A DNA stretch of 64,000 nucleotides from Bradyrhizobium viridifuturi (GCF_001238275.1 NZ_LGTB01000039.1:1-64000), one strand, 5' to 3'. Positions 18,641 to 29,399 are shown, counted from the stretch's first letter. Notes: generated by a model from the sequence alone, not told the origin. Numbers and translations: made by a program.

Positions 18641-19356
18641 GGAGTTGATTGTCCGTCGATGCGGCCGGAGCGCAGCCGCACCACGCGGTCGCAGCGTTGC
18701 GCGAGCGCGAGGTCGTGCGTCACCAGCACCAGGGTCATGCCGCGCTCGGCGTGCTTGGTGAACAGCAGATCGACGATCTGCTTTCCCGTCGTCTCGTCGA
18801 GATTTCCGGTCGGCTCGTCGGCGACCAGGATCGCCGGATCGGGCGCGAGCGCGCGTGCGATCGCGACGCGTTGCTGCTCGCCGCCGGACAGCTGCGTCGG
18901 ATAGTGATGCAGCCGTTCGCCGAGCCCGACCGATTGCAGCTCCTGCGCGGCGCGCGCGGCGGCATCGGGATTGCCGGCGAGTTCGAGCGGCACCGCGACG
19001 TTCTCCAGCGCCGTCATGGTCGGGATCAGATGGAACGACTGGAAGACGATGCCGACCTGGCGGCCGCGAAAGCGCGCCAGCGCATCTTCGTCGAGGGCAT
19101 TGAACGAGGTGCCGTCGACGACCACCTCTCCACTGTCAGGACGTTCAAGACCCGCCATCACCATCAGCAAGGTCGACTTGCCCGAGCCCGACGGGCCGAT
19201 CAGGCCGATGGCCTCACCCGCTGCCACACGAAGGCTGATATCTTTGAGGATATGAACCCGTGCCGCGCCGGTGCCGAGCGAGAGATTGACGTTCCTGACG
19301 GCAATGGTGTCCGGCTCGACGTCGGTCAGTGAAGAGGATTCGATGAGACTGTCCAT
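18637..19356 (-). CDS. ABC transporter ATP-binding protein (YbbA type)
   Basis: A 239-residue LolD/MacB-class ATPase. Walker A is GPSGSGKS at 54-61, the signature is LSGGEQQRVAIARAL, and Walker B with the D-loop is ILVADEPTGNLDE. It partners the FtsX-like permease downstream. The start MDSLIESSSL at 19356 overlaps the divergent arylesterase start by about 14 bp, so regulatory sequences of each gene must lie within the other. Confidence 0.92.
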   Translation of the reverse strand: MDSLIESSSLTDVEPDTIAVRNVNLSLGTGAARVHILKDISLRVAAGEAIGLIGPSGSGKSTLLMVMAGLERPDSGEVVVDGTSFNALDEDALARFRGRQVGIVFQSFHLIPTMTALENVAVPLELAGNPDAAARAAQELQSVGLGERLHHYPTQLSGGEQQRVAIARALAPDPAILVADEPTGNLDETTGKQIVDLLFTKHAERGMTLVLVTHDLALAQRCDRVVRLRSGRIDGQSTP

Positions 19357-20058
19357 GGTTCGGTCATATGGCACTTCCGCCGCTGCGGTCGAGGCCCGGT
19401 TGCGAATCTTCGTGCACATACTTGTGTTGCTTATGGGCTTGATGACGGCGGCCAGCGCGCAGACGCCTGATCAGGGGAAAGCTTCCGCGAAACCGATCAA
19501 AATGGTGGTTCTGGGCGATTCCCTGAGCGCCGGTTACGGCCTTCCGGCCGAGGCGGCATTTCCGGTCCGGCTGCAAAAAGCCTTGGAAGCCAAGGGGATA
19601 AAGGTCGATATGACCAATGCCGGGGTGTCCGGCGATACCGCCTCGGGCGCCGCGAGCGGCTCGACTGGTCGGTGGCCGATGGAACCGATGTCGTGATCGT
19701 CGAGCTCGGTGCCAACGACGCCCTGCGCGGCATCGATCCCGCGGTGACGCGCAAGGCGCTCTCGGACATCATCACAAAGTTGCAGGCGCGCAAGATCGCG
19801 GTGCTCTTGTGCGGCATGCTCGCGCCACCGAACTATGGCAGTGAGTATGCGGCGAAGTTCAACGCGATCTATCCGGATCTGGCGAAATCCTTCGGCGTGC
19901 CGCTCTATCCGTTCTTCCTCGATGGCGTTGCTGCTAATCCGAAGATCAATCAGGCCGACGGCATGCATCCGACGGCGGAAGGTGTGGACATCGTCGTGAA
20001 GAATATCCTGCCCACAGTGGAGGCATTTCTCGGCGCATTATCAGGGCAACGCAGCTGA
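19343..20058 (+). CDS. Arylesterase/lysophospholipase (TesA-like), frameshifted
   Basis: SGNH-hydrolase. A signal segment (ILVLLMGLMTAASAQ) is followed by block I GDSLSAGYGL with the catalytic Ser. In a second frame come block III ELGANDALRG and block V DGMHPTAEG with the catalytic Asp and His. The frames join if one base is restored near 19652, where the text after DTASGA should continue RERLDWSVADGTD. This would give about 238 residues, normal for the family. The ATG at 19343 follows AGAGG. The esterase-plus-YbbAP neighbourhood is conserved in many proteobacteria. Confidence 0.85.
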
Positions 20059-20225
20059 AACACAGGCAGTGCGGCGCGTTGCGTCCGTAGGTTTACGAGC
20101 TGTTAACGCCTCGTGCTTCGCAGAGTCACATATCTCGGGTACAAATAGGCGTCGGTGATTCGTCGCCGGGCTTGTTACAGGGTGCGGGCTCCCAAAACCC
20201 GCGCCAAGCATCGAGGATTATAGCG

Positions 20226-20762
20226 ATGCCGCGTCTGTTCACTGGTCTGGAAATTCCGGCCGATATCGGCCAAACCCTCTCCAGCTTGCGTGGTGGCCTT
20301 CCCGGCGCACGCTGGATCGATCCCGAAAATTATCACGTCACCCTGCGCTTCATCGGCGATATCGACGGCCTCTGGGCCAACGAGATCGCGACGATGCTGT
20401 TTCGGGTGAACCGCAAACCGTTCGAGGTCAAATTGCAGGGCCTGTCGAGCTTCGGCGGACGCAAGCCGCGTGCGGTGGTTGCCGCCGTCGAGCCGAGCCG
20501 GCCGTTGATCGAACTGCAGGCCGAGCTCGAGCGGATGATGCAGCGGATGGGGCTCGATCCCGAGGGCAGGAAATTCACGCCACATGTCACGCTCGCGCGT
20601 CTGCATGATGCGTCGAGCCAGGACGTCGCGGATTATCTGTCCGTGCGCGGCTATTTTCCGAGCCGCACCTTCACGGCGGATCGCTTCGTGCTGTTCTCGT
20701 CGCGCGCGTCGACAGGCGGCGGTCCCTACGTGGTCGAGGATTCCTACGAGCTCTGCGCGTAG
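20226..20762 (+). CDS. thpR: RNA 2',3'-cyclic phosphodiesterase ThpR
   Basis: 2H-phosphoesterase of about 178 residues. The two HxT motifs are present: HVTLRF near residue 38 and HVTLAR near residue 120. MPRLFTGLEIP is the usual N-terminus, so the start at 20226 is chosen over an upstream in-frame codon. The family hydrolyses 2',3'-cyclic phosphates on RNA ends; the cellular role is unclear. Confidence 0.92.
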   Translation: MPRLFTGLEIPADIGQTLSSLRGGLPGARWIDPENYHVTLRFIGDIDGLWANEIATMLFRVNRKPFEVKLQGLSSFGGRKPRAVVAAVEPSRPLIELQAELERMMQRMGLDPEGRKFTPHVTLARLHDASSQDVADYLSVRGYFPSRTFTADRFVLFSSRASTGGGPYVVEDSYELCA

Positions 20763-20901
20763 GGTTTCCGGGGATCGCGTCCAAAGGCGCCCGGCAAGGC
20801 CGTGCGGTCGGCTGTGGCATGCAAGAGTTCGCGCTTGCATACCCCGTTGGCACAATTCACGGCTTGCAATTTGCCGCGCAGTAGGGCCGTAAGGTGGGCT
20901 C

Positions 20902-22089
20902 ATGCTGTCCACCTCGCCGAGTTCCTTTCTCGAACACTACAACGCCCTGGTCGCCTCCGGTGCGATCGAGGCCGATCCCGCACAGGCCGCCGCCGCCGAA
21001 GCGTTCGGCGCGCTGGAGGAGCGGCTCGCGAGCTACAAGCCGCAGCGCAAGCAGGGCCTGTTCGGGCGGCTGTTCGGCGGCGACAAGGACGACAAGCCGC
21101 CGCGCGGCCTCTATGTCCATGGCGAGGTCGGCCGCGGCAAGACCATGCTGATGGATCTGTTCTTCCAGCAGAGCCCGGTCGAGCACAAGCGCCGCGCGCA
21201 TTTCCACGAATTCATGGCCGAGGCGCATGAGCGCATCTACGGTTATCGCCAGCAGATCGCGCGCGGCGACATCGCCGACGGCGACGTGATCGCGCTCACC
21301 GCGCAGGCGATCTTCGACGAAGCCTGGCTGCTCTGCTTCGACGAATTCCACGTCACCGACATCGCCGATGCGATGATCCTCGGACGGCTGTTCGCAAAGC
21401 TGTTCGATCTCGGCACCGTCGTGGTCGCGACCTCGAACGTTGCGCCTGAGGATCTCTACAAGGGCGGCCTCAATCGTGCGCTGTTCCTGCCGTTCATCGC
21501 GCAGATCTCAGACCACATGGACGTGCTGCGGCTCGATGCGCGCACCGACTTCCGGCTGGAGAAATTGTTCGGCGTCAAGATGTGGCTGGTGCCGGCGGAT
21601 GCAGCGGCCGATGCCGAGCTCGATGCGGCCTGGCGCAAGATGACCGGCAACGCGCCGTGCAAGTCGCGCGACATCGCGATCAAGGGGCGCGTGCTGCACG
21701 TGCCGTGCTCCTCGCATGGCGTCGCGCGCTTCAGCTTTGCCGAACTCTGCGAGAAGCCGCTTGCCGCGTCGGACTATCTGAGGCTCGCGCACGACTACCA
21801 CACGATCCTGGTCGACCACATTCCGGTGATGGACTACGCCGAGCGCAATGCCGCCAAGCGCTTCATCTCGCTGATCGACACGCTGTATGACAATGCCGTG
21901 AAGCTGATGGCCTCGGCCGAGGCCGATCCGGTGTCGCTGTACCTTGCGGACGAAGGCGTTGAGGCGATGGAGTTCAAGCGCACGTCCTCGCGCCTGATCG
22001 AGATGAGCTCGGAATCCTATCTGGCGCTGCCGCACGGCCGGAAGGACTCCTCGGCCAGCGGCTCCTCGACCGGCCTGGTCGAGACCTGA
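20902..22089 (+). CDS. zapE: Cell division ATPase ZapE (AFG1 family)
   Basis: A 395-residue AFG1/LACE1-type ATPase. Walker A is HGEVGRGKTMLMD around residues 73-86, and Walker B is LLCFDEFHVTDIADAM. In E. coli ZapE associates with the Z-ring during constriction under stress; mitochondrial homologues act in protein quality control. It is followed by the mdh-suc cluster after a 220-bp leader region. Confidence 0.93.
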   Translation: MLSTSPSSFLEHYNALVASGAIEADPAQAAAAEAFGALEERLASYKPQRKQGLFGRLFGGDKDDKPPRGLYVHGEVGRGKTMLMDLFFQQSPVEHKRRAHFHEFMAEAHERIYGYRQQIARGDIADGDVIALTAQAIFDEAWLLCFDEFHVTDIADAMILGRLFAKLFDLGTVVVATSNVAPEDLYKGGLNRALFLPFIAQISDHMDVLRLDARTDFRLEKLFGVKMWLVPADAAADAELDAAWRKMTGNAPCKSRDIAIKGRVLHVPCSSHGVARFSFAELCEKPLAASDYLRLAHDYHTILVDHIPVMDYAERNAAKRFISLIDTLYDNAVKLMASAEADPVSLYLADEGVEAMEFKRTSSRLIEMSSESYLALPHGRKDSSASGSSTGLVET

Positions 22090-22312
22090 ACTCCAGGCTT
22101 GAAATTCGGTCTTGAAGTTCGGTCTTGCGGGTGGCCCGGTTCGGCGCAACTTTTCGTGTCTCCGGGTGGATGTTGCTGGCATGCCTGACCGAATTGCAGG
22201 CACGGCCTGCAATCGGGCAGGCCCTGACTTGAATGGATCATTCGAAAGGGATAACCACCCTTGCAACCGACTTCCCTCTCCCTCCTGCACCAGTTCAAAG
22301 GACTGATTTCCC

Positions 22313-23281
22313 ATGGCACGCGACAAGATTGCACTGATTGGCTCCGGACAGATCGGCGGAACGCTGGCGCACCTCGTTGGCCTCAAGGAGCTCGGAGACG
22401 TCGTGCTGTTCGACATCGCCGAGGGCGTGCCGCAGGGCAAGGCGCTCGACATCGCACAGTCGTCGCCGGTCGACGGCTTCGACTCCAATCTGGTCGGCGC
22501 CAATTCCTATGAAGCGCTCGACGGCGCCAAGGTCTGCATCGTCACCGCGGGCGTGCCGCGCAAGCCCGGCATGAGCCGCGACGATCTGTTGTCGATCAAC
22601 CTCAAGGTCATGGAGCAGGTCGGCGCCGGCATCAAGAAGTACGCCCCCGACGCCTTCGTCATCTGCATCACCAATCCGCTCGATGCGATGGTGTGGGCGC
22701 TGCAGAAGGCCTCCGGCCTGCCGCACAAGAAGGTGGTCGGCATGGCCGGCGTGCTCGACTCCGCGCGCTTCCGCTATTTCCTGGCCGACGAATTCAACGT
22801 CTCGGTCGAAGACGTCACCGCCTTCGTGCTCGGCGGCCATGGCGACACCATGGTGCCGCTGACCCGCTACTCGACCGTTGCCGGCATTCCGCTGCCCGAC
22901 CTCGTCAAGATGGGCTGGACCTCGCAGGCGCGCATCGACGAGATCGTCGATCGCACCCGCAACGGCGGCGCCGAGATCGTCAACCTGCTCAAGACCGGCT
23001 CGGCGTTCTACGCGCCGGCCGCGTCGGCGATCGCGATGGCCGAGAGCTATCTGAAGGACAAGAAGCGCGTGCTGCCCTGCGCCGCCTATCTCAACGGCGA
23101 GTACGGCGTGAAGGACATGTATGTCGGCGTGCCCACGGTGATCGGCTCCAAGGGTGTCGAGCGCGTGGTCGAGATCGAGCTGGCCGGCAAGGACCGCGAG
23201 GCGTTCGACAAGTCGGTCGGCGCGGTGCAGGGCCTGGTCGATGCTTGCAAGAAGATCGCGCCCGATCTGCTCGGCAAGTAA
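22313..23281 (+). CDS. mdh: Malate dehydrogenase
   Basis: NAD-dependent malate to oxaloacetate conversion. The LDH-like type III Mdh of alphaproteobacteria, 322 residues. The dinucleotide motif IGSGQIGGTLAHL is at 9-21, ITNPLDAMVW precedes the catalytic segment, and the catalytic His lies in LGGHGDTMVPL. The 220-bp region upstream contains a small direct repeat (TTGAAATTCGGTC and TTGAAGTTCGGTC), of unknown meaning. First gene of the TCA cluster. Confidence 0.97.
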   Translation: MARDKIALIGSGQIGGTLAHLVGLKELGDVVLFDIAEGVPQGKALDIAQSSPVDGFDSNLVGANSYEALDGAKVCIVTAGVPRKPGMSRDDLLSINLKVMEQVGAGIKKYAPDAFVICITNPLDAMVWALQKASGLPHKKVVGMAGVLDSARFRYFLADEFNVSVEDVTAFVLGGHGDTMVPLTRYSTVAGIPLPDLVKMGWTSQARIDEIVDRTRNGGAEIVNLLKTGSAFYAPAASAIAMAESYLKDKKRVLPCAAYLNGEYGVKDMYVGVPTVIGSKGVERVVEIELAGKDREAFDKSVGAVQGLVDACKKIAPDLLGK

Positions 23282-23297
23282 TCTCAATCGGCAATGA

Positions 23298-23327
23298 CCC
23301 GATAGGCGATATCAATCGCCTGTCGGG
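23298..23327 (+). terminator. Strong hairpin downstream of mdh
   Basis: CCCGATAGGCGAT and ATCGCCTGTCGGG pair over 13 bp (one G-T) around the loop ATCA, 16 bp after the mdh stop. No T-run follows, so it may attenuate or protect the mdh mRNA end rather than terminate fully. sucC starts 115 bp further on. Confidence 0.5.
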
Positions 23328-23441
23328 TGCAAGATGATGAAATTCTGGCGGATTTTGTAGTTGCGTGAGCCTTGGTATATGGTATGCCAGCGTCAGGGCT
23401 GACGAGAAGTTCGCCGTACGAGGGTTTGGGAGCGTCGTTCC

Positions 23442-24638
23442 ATGAATATCCATGAATACCAGGCCAAGGCACTCCTGCATGAATTCGGCGTGCCGATCTC
23501 GCGCGGCGTCGCGGTGCTGAAGCCGGAAGAAGCCGATGCGGCGGCCAAGCAGCTCCCGGGTCCGATCTGGGTGGTGAAGAGCCAGATCCATGCCGGCGGC
23601 CGCGGCAAGGGCAAGTTCAAGGAAGCCTCCGCCGGCGACAAGGGCGGCGTCCGCATCGCCAAGTCGGTCGCCGAGGTCGACGAGTTCGCGAAGCAGATGC
23701 TCGGCGCGACGCTGGTCACGGTGCAGACCGGCCCGCACGGCAAGCAGGTCAACCGCCTCTACATCGAGGAAGGCTCCGACATCGACAAGGAGTTCTACCT
23801 CTCGCTCCTGGTCAATCGCGAGACCTCGGAAATCTCCTTCGTGGTGTCGACCGAAGGCGGCGTGAATATCGAGGACGTCGCGCATTCGACCCCGGAGAAG
23901 ATCGTCTCCTTCTCGGTCGATCCCGCCACCGGCATCATGCCGCATCACGGCCGTACCGTCGCCAAGGCGCTGAAGCTGACCGGCGATCTCGCCAAGCAGG
24001 CCGAGAAGCTGACCGGCCAGCTCTACACGGCGTTCGCCGCCAAGGACATGGCGATGCTCGAGATCAACCCGCTGGTCGTCACCAAGCAGGGCCAGCTCCG
24101 CGTGCTCGACGCCAAGGTGTCGTTCGACAGCAACGCGCTCTACCGTCACCCTGACGTGGTCGCGCTGCGCGACGAGACCGAGGAAGACGCCAAGGAGATC
24201 GAGGCGTCGAAATACGATCTCAACTATGTCGCGCTCGACGGCACGATCGGCTGCATGGTCAACGGCGCCGGCCTCGCCATGGCGACGATGGACATCATCA
24301 AGTTGTACGGCATGGAGCCGGCGAACTTCCTCGATGTCGGCGGCGGCGCCAGCGTCGAGAAGGTCGCGGCCGCGTTCAAGATCATCACTGCCGATCCGAA
24401 CGTGAAGGGCATCCTGGTCAACATCTTCGGTGGCATCATGAAGTGCGACGTGATCGCCGAGGGCGTGGTCGCCGCGGTGAAGCAGGTCGGCCTCAAGGTG
24501 CCGCTGGTGGTGCGCCTCGAAGGCACCAATGTCGAGCAGGGCAAGAAGATCATCCGCGACAGCGGTCTCAACGTTCTGCCCGCCGACAATCTCGATGACG
24601 CCGCACAGAAGATCGTGAAAGCCGTCAAGGGAGGCTAA
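23442..24638 (+). CDS. sucC: Succinyl-CoA synthetase beta subunit
   Basis: ADP-forming beta subunit, 398 residues, with an N-terminal ATP-grasp domain (MNIHEYQAKALLHEFGVP) and a C-terminal CoA-ligase domain (FLDVGGGASVEKVAAAF, then NIFGGIMKCD and VRLEGTNVEQGK). It pairs with the SucD alpha subunit to form succinate and ATP from succinyl-CoA. Here a DUF1579 gene stands between sucC and sucD. Confidence 0.97.
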   Translation: MNIHEYQAKALLHEFGVPISRGVAVLKPEEADAAAKQLPGPIWVVKSQIHAGGRGKGKFKEASAGDKGGVRIAKSVAEVDEFAKQMLGATLVTVQTGPHGKQVNRLYIEEGSDIDKEFYLSLLVNRETSEISFVVSTEGGVNIEDVAHSTPEKIVSFSVDPATGIMPHHGRTVAKALKLTGDLAKQAEKLTGQLYTAFAAKDMAMLEINPLVVTKQGQLRVLDAKVSFDSNALYRHPDVVALRDETEEDAKEIEASKYDLNYVALDGTIGCMVNGAGLAMATMDIIKLYGMEPANFLDVGGGASVEKVAAAFKIITADPNVKGILVNIFGGIMKCDVIAEGVVAAVKQVGLKVPLVVRLEGTNVEQGKKIIRDSGLNVLPADNLDDAAQKIVKAVKGG

Positions 24639-24640
24639 CG

Positions 24641-25117
24641 ATGGCCGATCATCTCGACGCTCCGACCCCGCTGGACGAACACCGCAAGCTCGCGGCTTTC
24701 GCGGGCGAGTGGAACGGCGAAGAGATGGTCTTTCCGTCGCGCTGGACCGGCGGCGGTCCAGCCACCTCGCATGTCGTTGCGCGCATCGCGCTCAATGGCT
24801 TCTATCTGATCCAGGACAGTGTGCAGACCCGCGACGGCAAGGAAAGCTTCGCCACCCACGGCGTCTTCACCTACGACCGCGACGATCGGGCCTACAAATT
24901 GTTCTGGCACGATTCGCTCGGTTACTACCCGCCGTCGCCGGCCTCCGGCGGCTGGGCGGGCAAGTCGCTGATCCTGGTGCGCGGCTCGCTGCGCGGCAAT
25001 GCCCGTCACGTCTACGAGGTCGTCGACGACAACACCTACAACATGAAGATCCAGTTCTCGCCTGACGCGGAAGGGTGGGCCGACGTGCTCACCGGCGTGT
25101 ACCGGCGTATCCACTAA
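24641..25117 (+). CDS. DUF1579 family protein between sucC and sucD
   Basis: A 158-residue soluble protein that starts two bases after the sucC stop, so translation is probably coupled. The pattern LAAFAGEWNGEEMVFPSRWT, then ARIALNGFYLIQDSVQTRDG and GVFTYDRDDRAYKLFWHDS, is that of the DUF1579/lipocalin-like beta-barrel families. No catalytic residues can be named. Its position inside the succinyl-CoA synthetase operon is the only functional hint. Confidence 0.8.
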   Translation: MADHLDAPTPLDEHRKLAAFAGEWNGEEMVFPSRWTGGGPATSHVVARIALNGFYLIQDSVQTRDGKESFATHGVFTYDRDDRAYKLFWHDSLGYYPPSPASGGWAGKSLILVRGSLRGNARHVYEVVDDNTYNMKIQFSPDAEGWADVLTGVYRRIH

Positions 25118-25147
25118 ACCCTTCGTCTCGCGAAAGCATCTCGAACC

Positions 25148-26028
<881 letters not shown>

Positions 26029-26054
26029 TTGTCGGCCGAGTTCCCTTTGGGGCT

Positions 26055-26098
26055 ATGGCGGTGTTTCCGGGCGGGTTCCGCCCCGGAAACACCGCCAT
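26055..26098 (+). terminator. Strong terminator after sucD
   Basis: ATGGCGGTGTTTCCGGGGC-like arms: TGGCGGTGTTTCCGGG pairs with the CCCGGAAACACCGCCA arm, giving a stem of about 16 bp with TTTTGTTT after it. It lies 27 bp after sucD, so mdh-sucC-DUF1579-sucD is one unit and sucA needs its own promoter, probably in the AT-rich stretch 26125-26210. Confidence 0.88.
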
Positions 26099-26283
26099 TT
26101 TGTTTCGTTACCGCCCAATGGGCGGATCAATAAGTATTGAAAATATATTCATTTCTTGGTTCTTTTAGGCAGGAATATCCGACCTAGATAGGATAAAGGA
26201 TATCCATCCAGCCGGCGCTCTTCCCAGACCGGCACTTGCGCCGTCTCCTACGCGCGAACCGAAAAAATCACCAGGACTGCCCC

Positions 26284-29244
26284 ATGTCTCGCCAAGACGC
26301 GAACGCCGCTTTTGCACTCTCCTCATTCCTGCAGGGCACCAACGCCGCCTATATCGACGACCTCTACGCCCGCTACGAGCAGGACCCGTCGTCGGTCGAC
26401 GCCGAGTGGCAGGATTTCTTCAAGAGCCTGAAGGACGCCCCGGCCGACGTCCAGAAGAACGCCGAGGGCGCCTCCTGGGGGCGCGCCAACTGGCCGGTGA
26501 CACCGCGCGACGAGCTGACCTCGGCGCTCGACGGCAACTGGGCCCAGGTCGAGAAGGCGGTCGGCAGCAAGCTGGCGGCCAAGGCGCAGGCCAAGGGCGC
26601 CGAACTGTCCGACGCCGACGTCCACCAGGCCACCCGCGATTCGGTTCGCGCGCTGATGCTGATCCGCGCCTACCGGATGCGCGGCCATTTCCACGCCAAG
26701 CTCGATCCGCTCGGCATCGAGGCGCCGCGCGACCGCGAGGAACTCGATCCGCGCTCCTACGGCTTCACCGAGGCCGACTTCGACCGCAAGATCTTCCTGG
26801 ACCACGTGCTCGGCCTCGAATACGGCACGCTGCGCGAGATCGTGCAGATCTGCGAACGCACCTACTGCCAGACGCTCGGCGTCGAGTTCATGCACATCTC
26901 CAACGCTGCGCAGAAGGCGTGGATCCAGGAACGCATCGAAGGTCCGGACAAGGAGATCAGCTTCACGCCGGAAGGCCGCCGCGCGATCCTCAACAAGCTG
27001 ATCGAGGCCGACGGCTTCGAGAAATTCTGCGACACCAAGTTCACCGGCACCAAGCGCTTCGGCCTCGACGGCGGCGAATCGCTGATCCCGGCACTCGAGC
27101 AGATCATCAAGCGCGGCGGCAATCTCGGCGTGAAGGAGATCGTGGTCGGCATGCCGCATCGCGGCCGCCTCAACGTGCTGACCCAGGTGATGGGCAAGCC
27201 GCATCGCGCGCTGTTCCATGAATTCAAGGGCGGTTCGGCCAACCCCGACTCGGTCGAGGGCTCCGGGGACGTCAAGTATCACCTCGGTGCGTCCTCGGAC
27301 CGCGAGTTCGACGGCAACAACATCCATCTGTCGCTGACCGCAAACCCGTCGCATCTCGAGATCGTCGATCCCGTCGTGATGGGCAAGGTGCGCGCCAAGC
27401 AGGATCAGCACGGCGATCCGCCGGACATGCGCATCTCGGTGCTGCCGCTCCTGATGCACGGCGACGCGGCCTTCGCGGGCCAGGGCGTGGTGGCGGAATG
27501 CTTCAGCCTGTCCGACCTGAAGGGCTATCGCACCGGCGGCTCGCTGCACTTCATCGTCAACAACCAGATCGGCTTCACCACCTATCCGCGGTACTCGCGC
27601 TCGTCGCCCTATCCGTCCGACGTCGCGAAGATGATCGACGCGCCGATCTTCCACGTGAACGGCGACGATCCCGAGGCTGTGGTGTTCGCGGCCAAGGTCG
27701 CGATCGAGTTCCGGCAGAAATTCCACAAGCCGGTCGTCATCGACATGTTCTGCTACCGGCGTCACGGCCACAACGAGGGCGACGAGCCGGCGTTCACCCA
27801 GCCGGTGATGTACAAGCGCATCGCCTCGCACCCGACCACGCTGGAGATCTACGCCAAGCGGCTGGTCGCCGAAGGCGTGCTCACGGAGGGCGAGGTCGAG
27901 AAGGCCAAGGCCGACTGGCGCGCGCGCCTCGATGCCGAGTTCGAGGCCGGCGCCGGCTACAAGCCGAACAAGGCCGACTGGCTCGACGGCAAGTGGGCGG
28001 GCTTCAAGATCGCCGATCAGGAAGAGGATGCCCGCCGCGGCGTCACCGGCGTCGATGTCGCGGTGCTCAAGGATATCGGTCGCAAGATCACCAAGGTGCC
28101 GGACGGTTTCCGCGTCCACCGCACCATCCAGCGCTTCCTCGACAATCGCGCCAAGGCGATCGACAGCGGGATCGGGATCGACTGGGCGACCGGCGAGGCG
28201 CTGGCATTCTGCACGCTGCTGCAGGAAGGTCATCACGTGCGTCTGTCCGGCCAGGATTCCGAGCGCGGCACCTTCTCGCAGCGCCATTCGGTGCTGATCG
28301 ACCAGGAGGACGAGAGCCGCTACACGCCGTTCAACCATCTCGGCGGCGAAGACACCGGCCACTACGAGGTCATCAACTCGCTGCTGTCGGAAGAGGCGGT
28401 GCTCGGCTTCGAGTACGGCTACTCGCTGGCCGAGCCGAATGCGCTGGCGCTCTGGGAAGCCCAGTTCGGCGACTTCGCCAACGGCGCCCAGGTGGTGTTC
28501 GACCAGTTCATCTCCTCGGGCGAACGCAAATGGCTGCGCATGTCGGGCCTCGTCTGCCTGCTGCCGCACGGCTATGAAGGGCAGGGACCGGAGCATTCCT
28601 CCGCGCGCCTCGAGCGCTATCTGCAGATGTGCGCCGAGGACAACATGCAGGTGGTCAATCCGACCACCCCGGCGAACTACTTCCACGTGCTGCGGCGCCA
28701 GCTGCATCGCGAGATCCGCAAGCCGCTGATCCTGATGACGCCGAAGTCGCTGCTGCGCCACAAACGCGCGGTGTCGCGGCTCGACGAGCTCGGCAAGAAC
28801 GCGACGTTCCACCGCATCCTGTACGATGACGCGCAGATGCTGCCGGACGAGAAGATCAAGTTGCTGCCGGACGACAAGATCCGTCGCGTCGTGCTGTGCT
28901 CCGGCAAGGTCTATTACGACCTGTACGAGGAGCGCGAGAAGCGCGGCATCGACGACATCTACCTGATGCGCATCGAGCAGCTCTATCCGGTGCCGCTGAA
29001 GGCGCTGGTGCAGGAGTTCGGCCGCTTCAAGAATGCCGAGATGGTCTGGTGCCAGGAAGAGCCCCGTAACATGGGCTCCTGGCACTTCATCGAGCCCTAT
29101 CTGGAGTGGGTGCTGAACCAGACCAACGCAGCCAACAAGCGTCCGCGCTATGCCGGCCGTCCGGCATCGGCGGCGACCGCCACCGGGTTGATGTCGAAAC
29201 ATCTCGCGCAGCTCAAGGCGCTGCTCGACGACGCACTGAACTAG
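26284..29244 (+). CDS. sucA: 2-Oxoglutarate dehydrogenase E1 component
   Basis: ThDP-dependent decarboxylase of the 2-oxoglutarate dehydrogenase complex, 986 residues. The N-terminal E2-contact segment SFLQGTNAAYIDDLYARYEQ is followed by the ThDP region MHGDAAFAGQGVVAE and the transketolase-like C-terminal domain (LLPHGYEGQGPEHSSARLER). The start MSRQDANAAFALS at 26284 is preferred to an in-frame ATG 48 bp upstream. A hairpin (ATGCCCCGC-CTTGC-GCGGGGCAT, 29262-29284) separates it from sucB. Confidence 0.97.
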   Translation: MSRQDANAAFALSSFLQGTNAAYIDDLYARYEQDPSSVDAEWQDFFKSLKDAPADVQKNAEGASWGRANWPVTPRDELTSALDGNWAQVEKAVGSKLAAKAQAKGAELSDADVHQATRDSVRALMLIRAYRMRGHFHAKLDPLGIEAPRDREELDPRSYGFTEADFDRKIFLDHVLGLEYGTLREIVQICERTYCQTLGVEFMHISNAAQKAWIQERIEGPDKEISFTPEGRRAILNKLIEADGFEKFCDTKFTGTKRFGLDGGESLIPALEQIIKRGGNLGVKEIVVGMPHRGRLNVLTQVMGKPHRALFHEFKGGSANPDSVEGSGDVKYHLGASSDREFDGNNIHLSLTANPSHLEIVDPVVMGKVRAKQDQHGDPPDMRISVLPLLMHGDAAFAGQGVVAECFSLSDLKGYRTGGSLHFIVNNQIGFTTYPRYSRSSPYPSDVAKMIDAPIFHVNGDDPEAVVFAAKVAIEFRQKFHKPVVIDMFCYRRHGHNEGDEPAFTQPVMYKRIASHPTTLEIYAKRLVAEGVLTEGEVEKAKADWRARLDAEFEAGAGYKPNKADWLDGKWAGFKIADQEEDARRGVTGVDVAVLKDIGRKITKVPDGFRVHRTIQRFLDNRAKAIDSGIGIDWATGEALAFCTLLQEGHHVRLSGQDSERGTFSQRHSVLIDQEDESRYTPFNHLGGEDTGHYEVINSLLSEEAVLGFEYGYSLAEPNALALWEAQFGDFANGAQVVFDQFISSGERKWLRMSGLVCLLPHGYEGQGPEHSSARLERYLQMCAEDNMQVVNPTTPANYFHVLRRQLHREIRKPLILMTPKSLLRHKRAVSRLDELGKNATFHRILYDDAQMLPDEKIKLLPDDKIRRVVLCSGKVYYDLYEEREKRGIDDIYLMRIEQLYPVPLKALVQEFGRFKNAEMVWCQEEPRNMGSWHFIEPYLEWVLNQTNAANKRPRYAGRPASAATATGLMSKHLAQLKALLDDALN

Positions 29245-29261
29245 CAATCTTCACTGAAGCC

Positions 29262-29284
29262 ATGCCCCGCCTTGCGCGGGGCAT
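29262..29284. other. Hairpin between sucA and sucB
   Basis: A 9-bp perfect stem with a 5-base loop, 18 bp after the sucA stop and without a T-run. It could modulate read-through into sucB, or the relative stability of the two mRNAs. Confidence 0.4.
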
Positions 29285-29399
29285 CCGGTATCCCGCGTCA
29301 TTCAGCGAAATGGCTGTCGTCACGGAATACCGGGTCGTCCGCTTTGGCGGATAATGGCCGGAAAAATTTTTCGACCGCAAGGTTATCGAGGAAAAGACC

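Noticed and set aside
26323..29247. A long open frame opposite sucA (about 970 codons)
   Set aside because: Same GC artefact as opposite acnA; sucA is the real gene.
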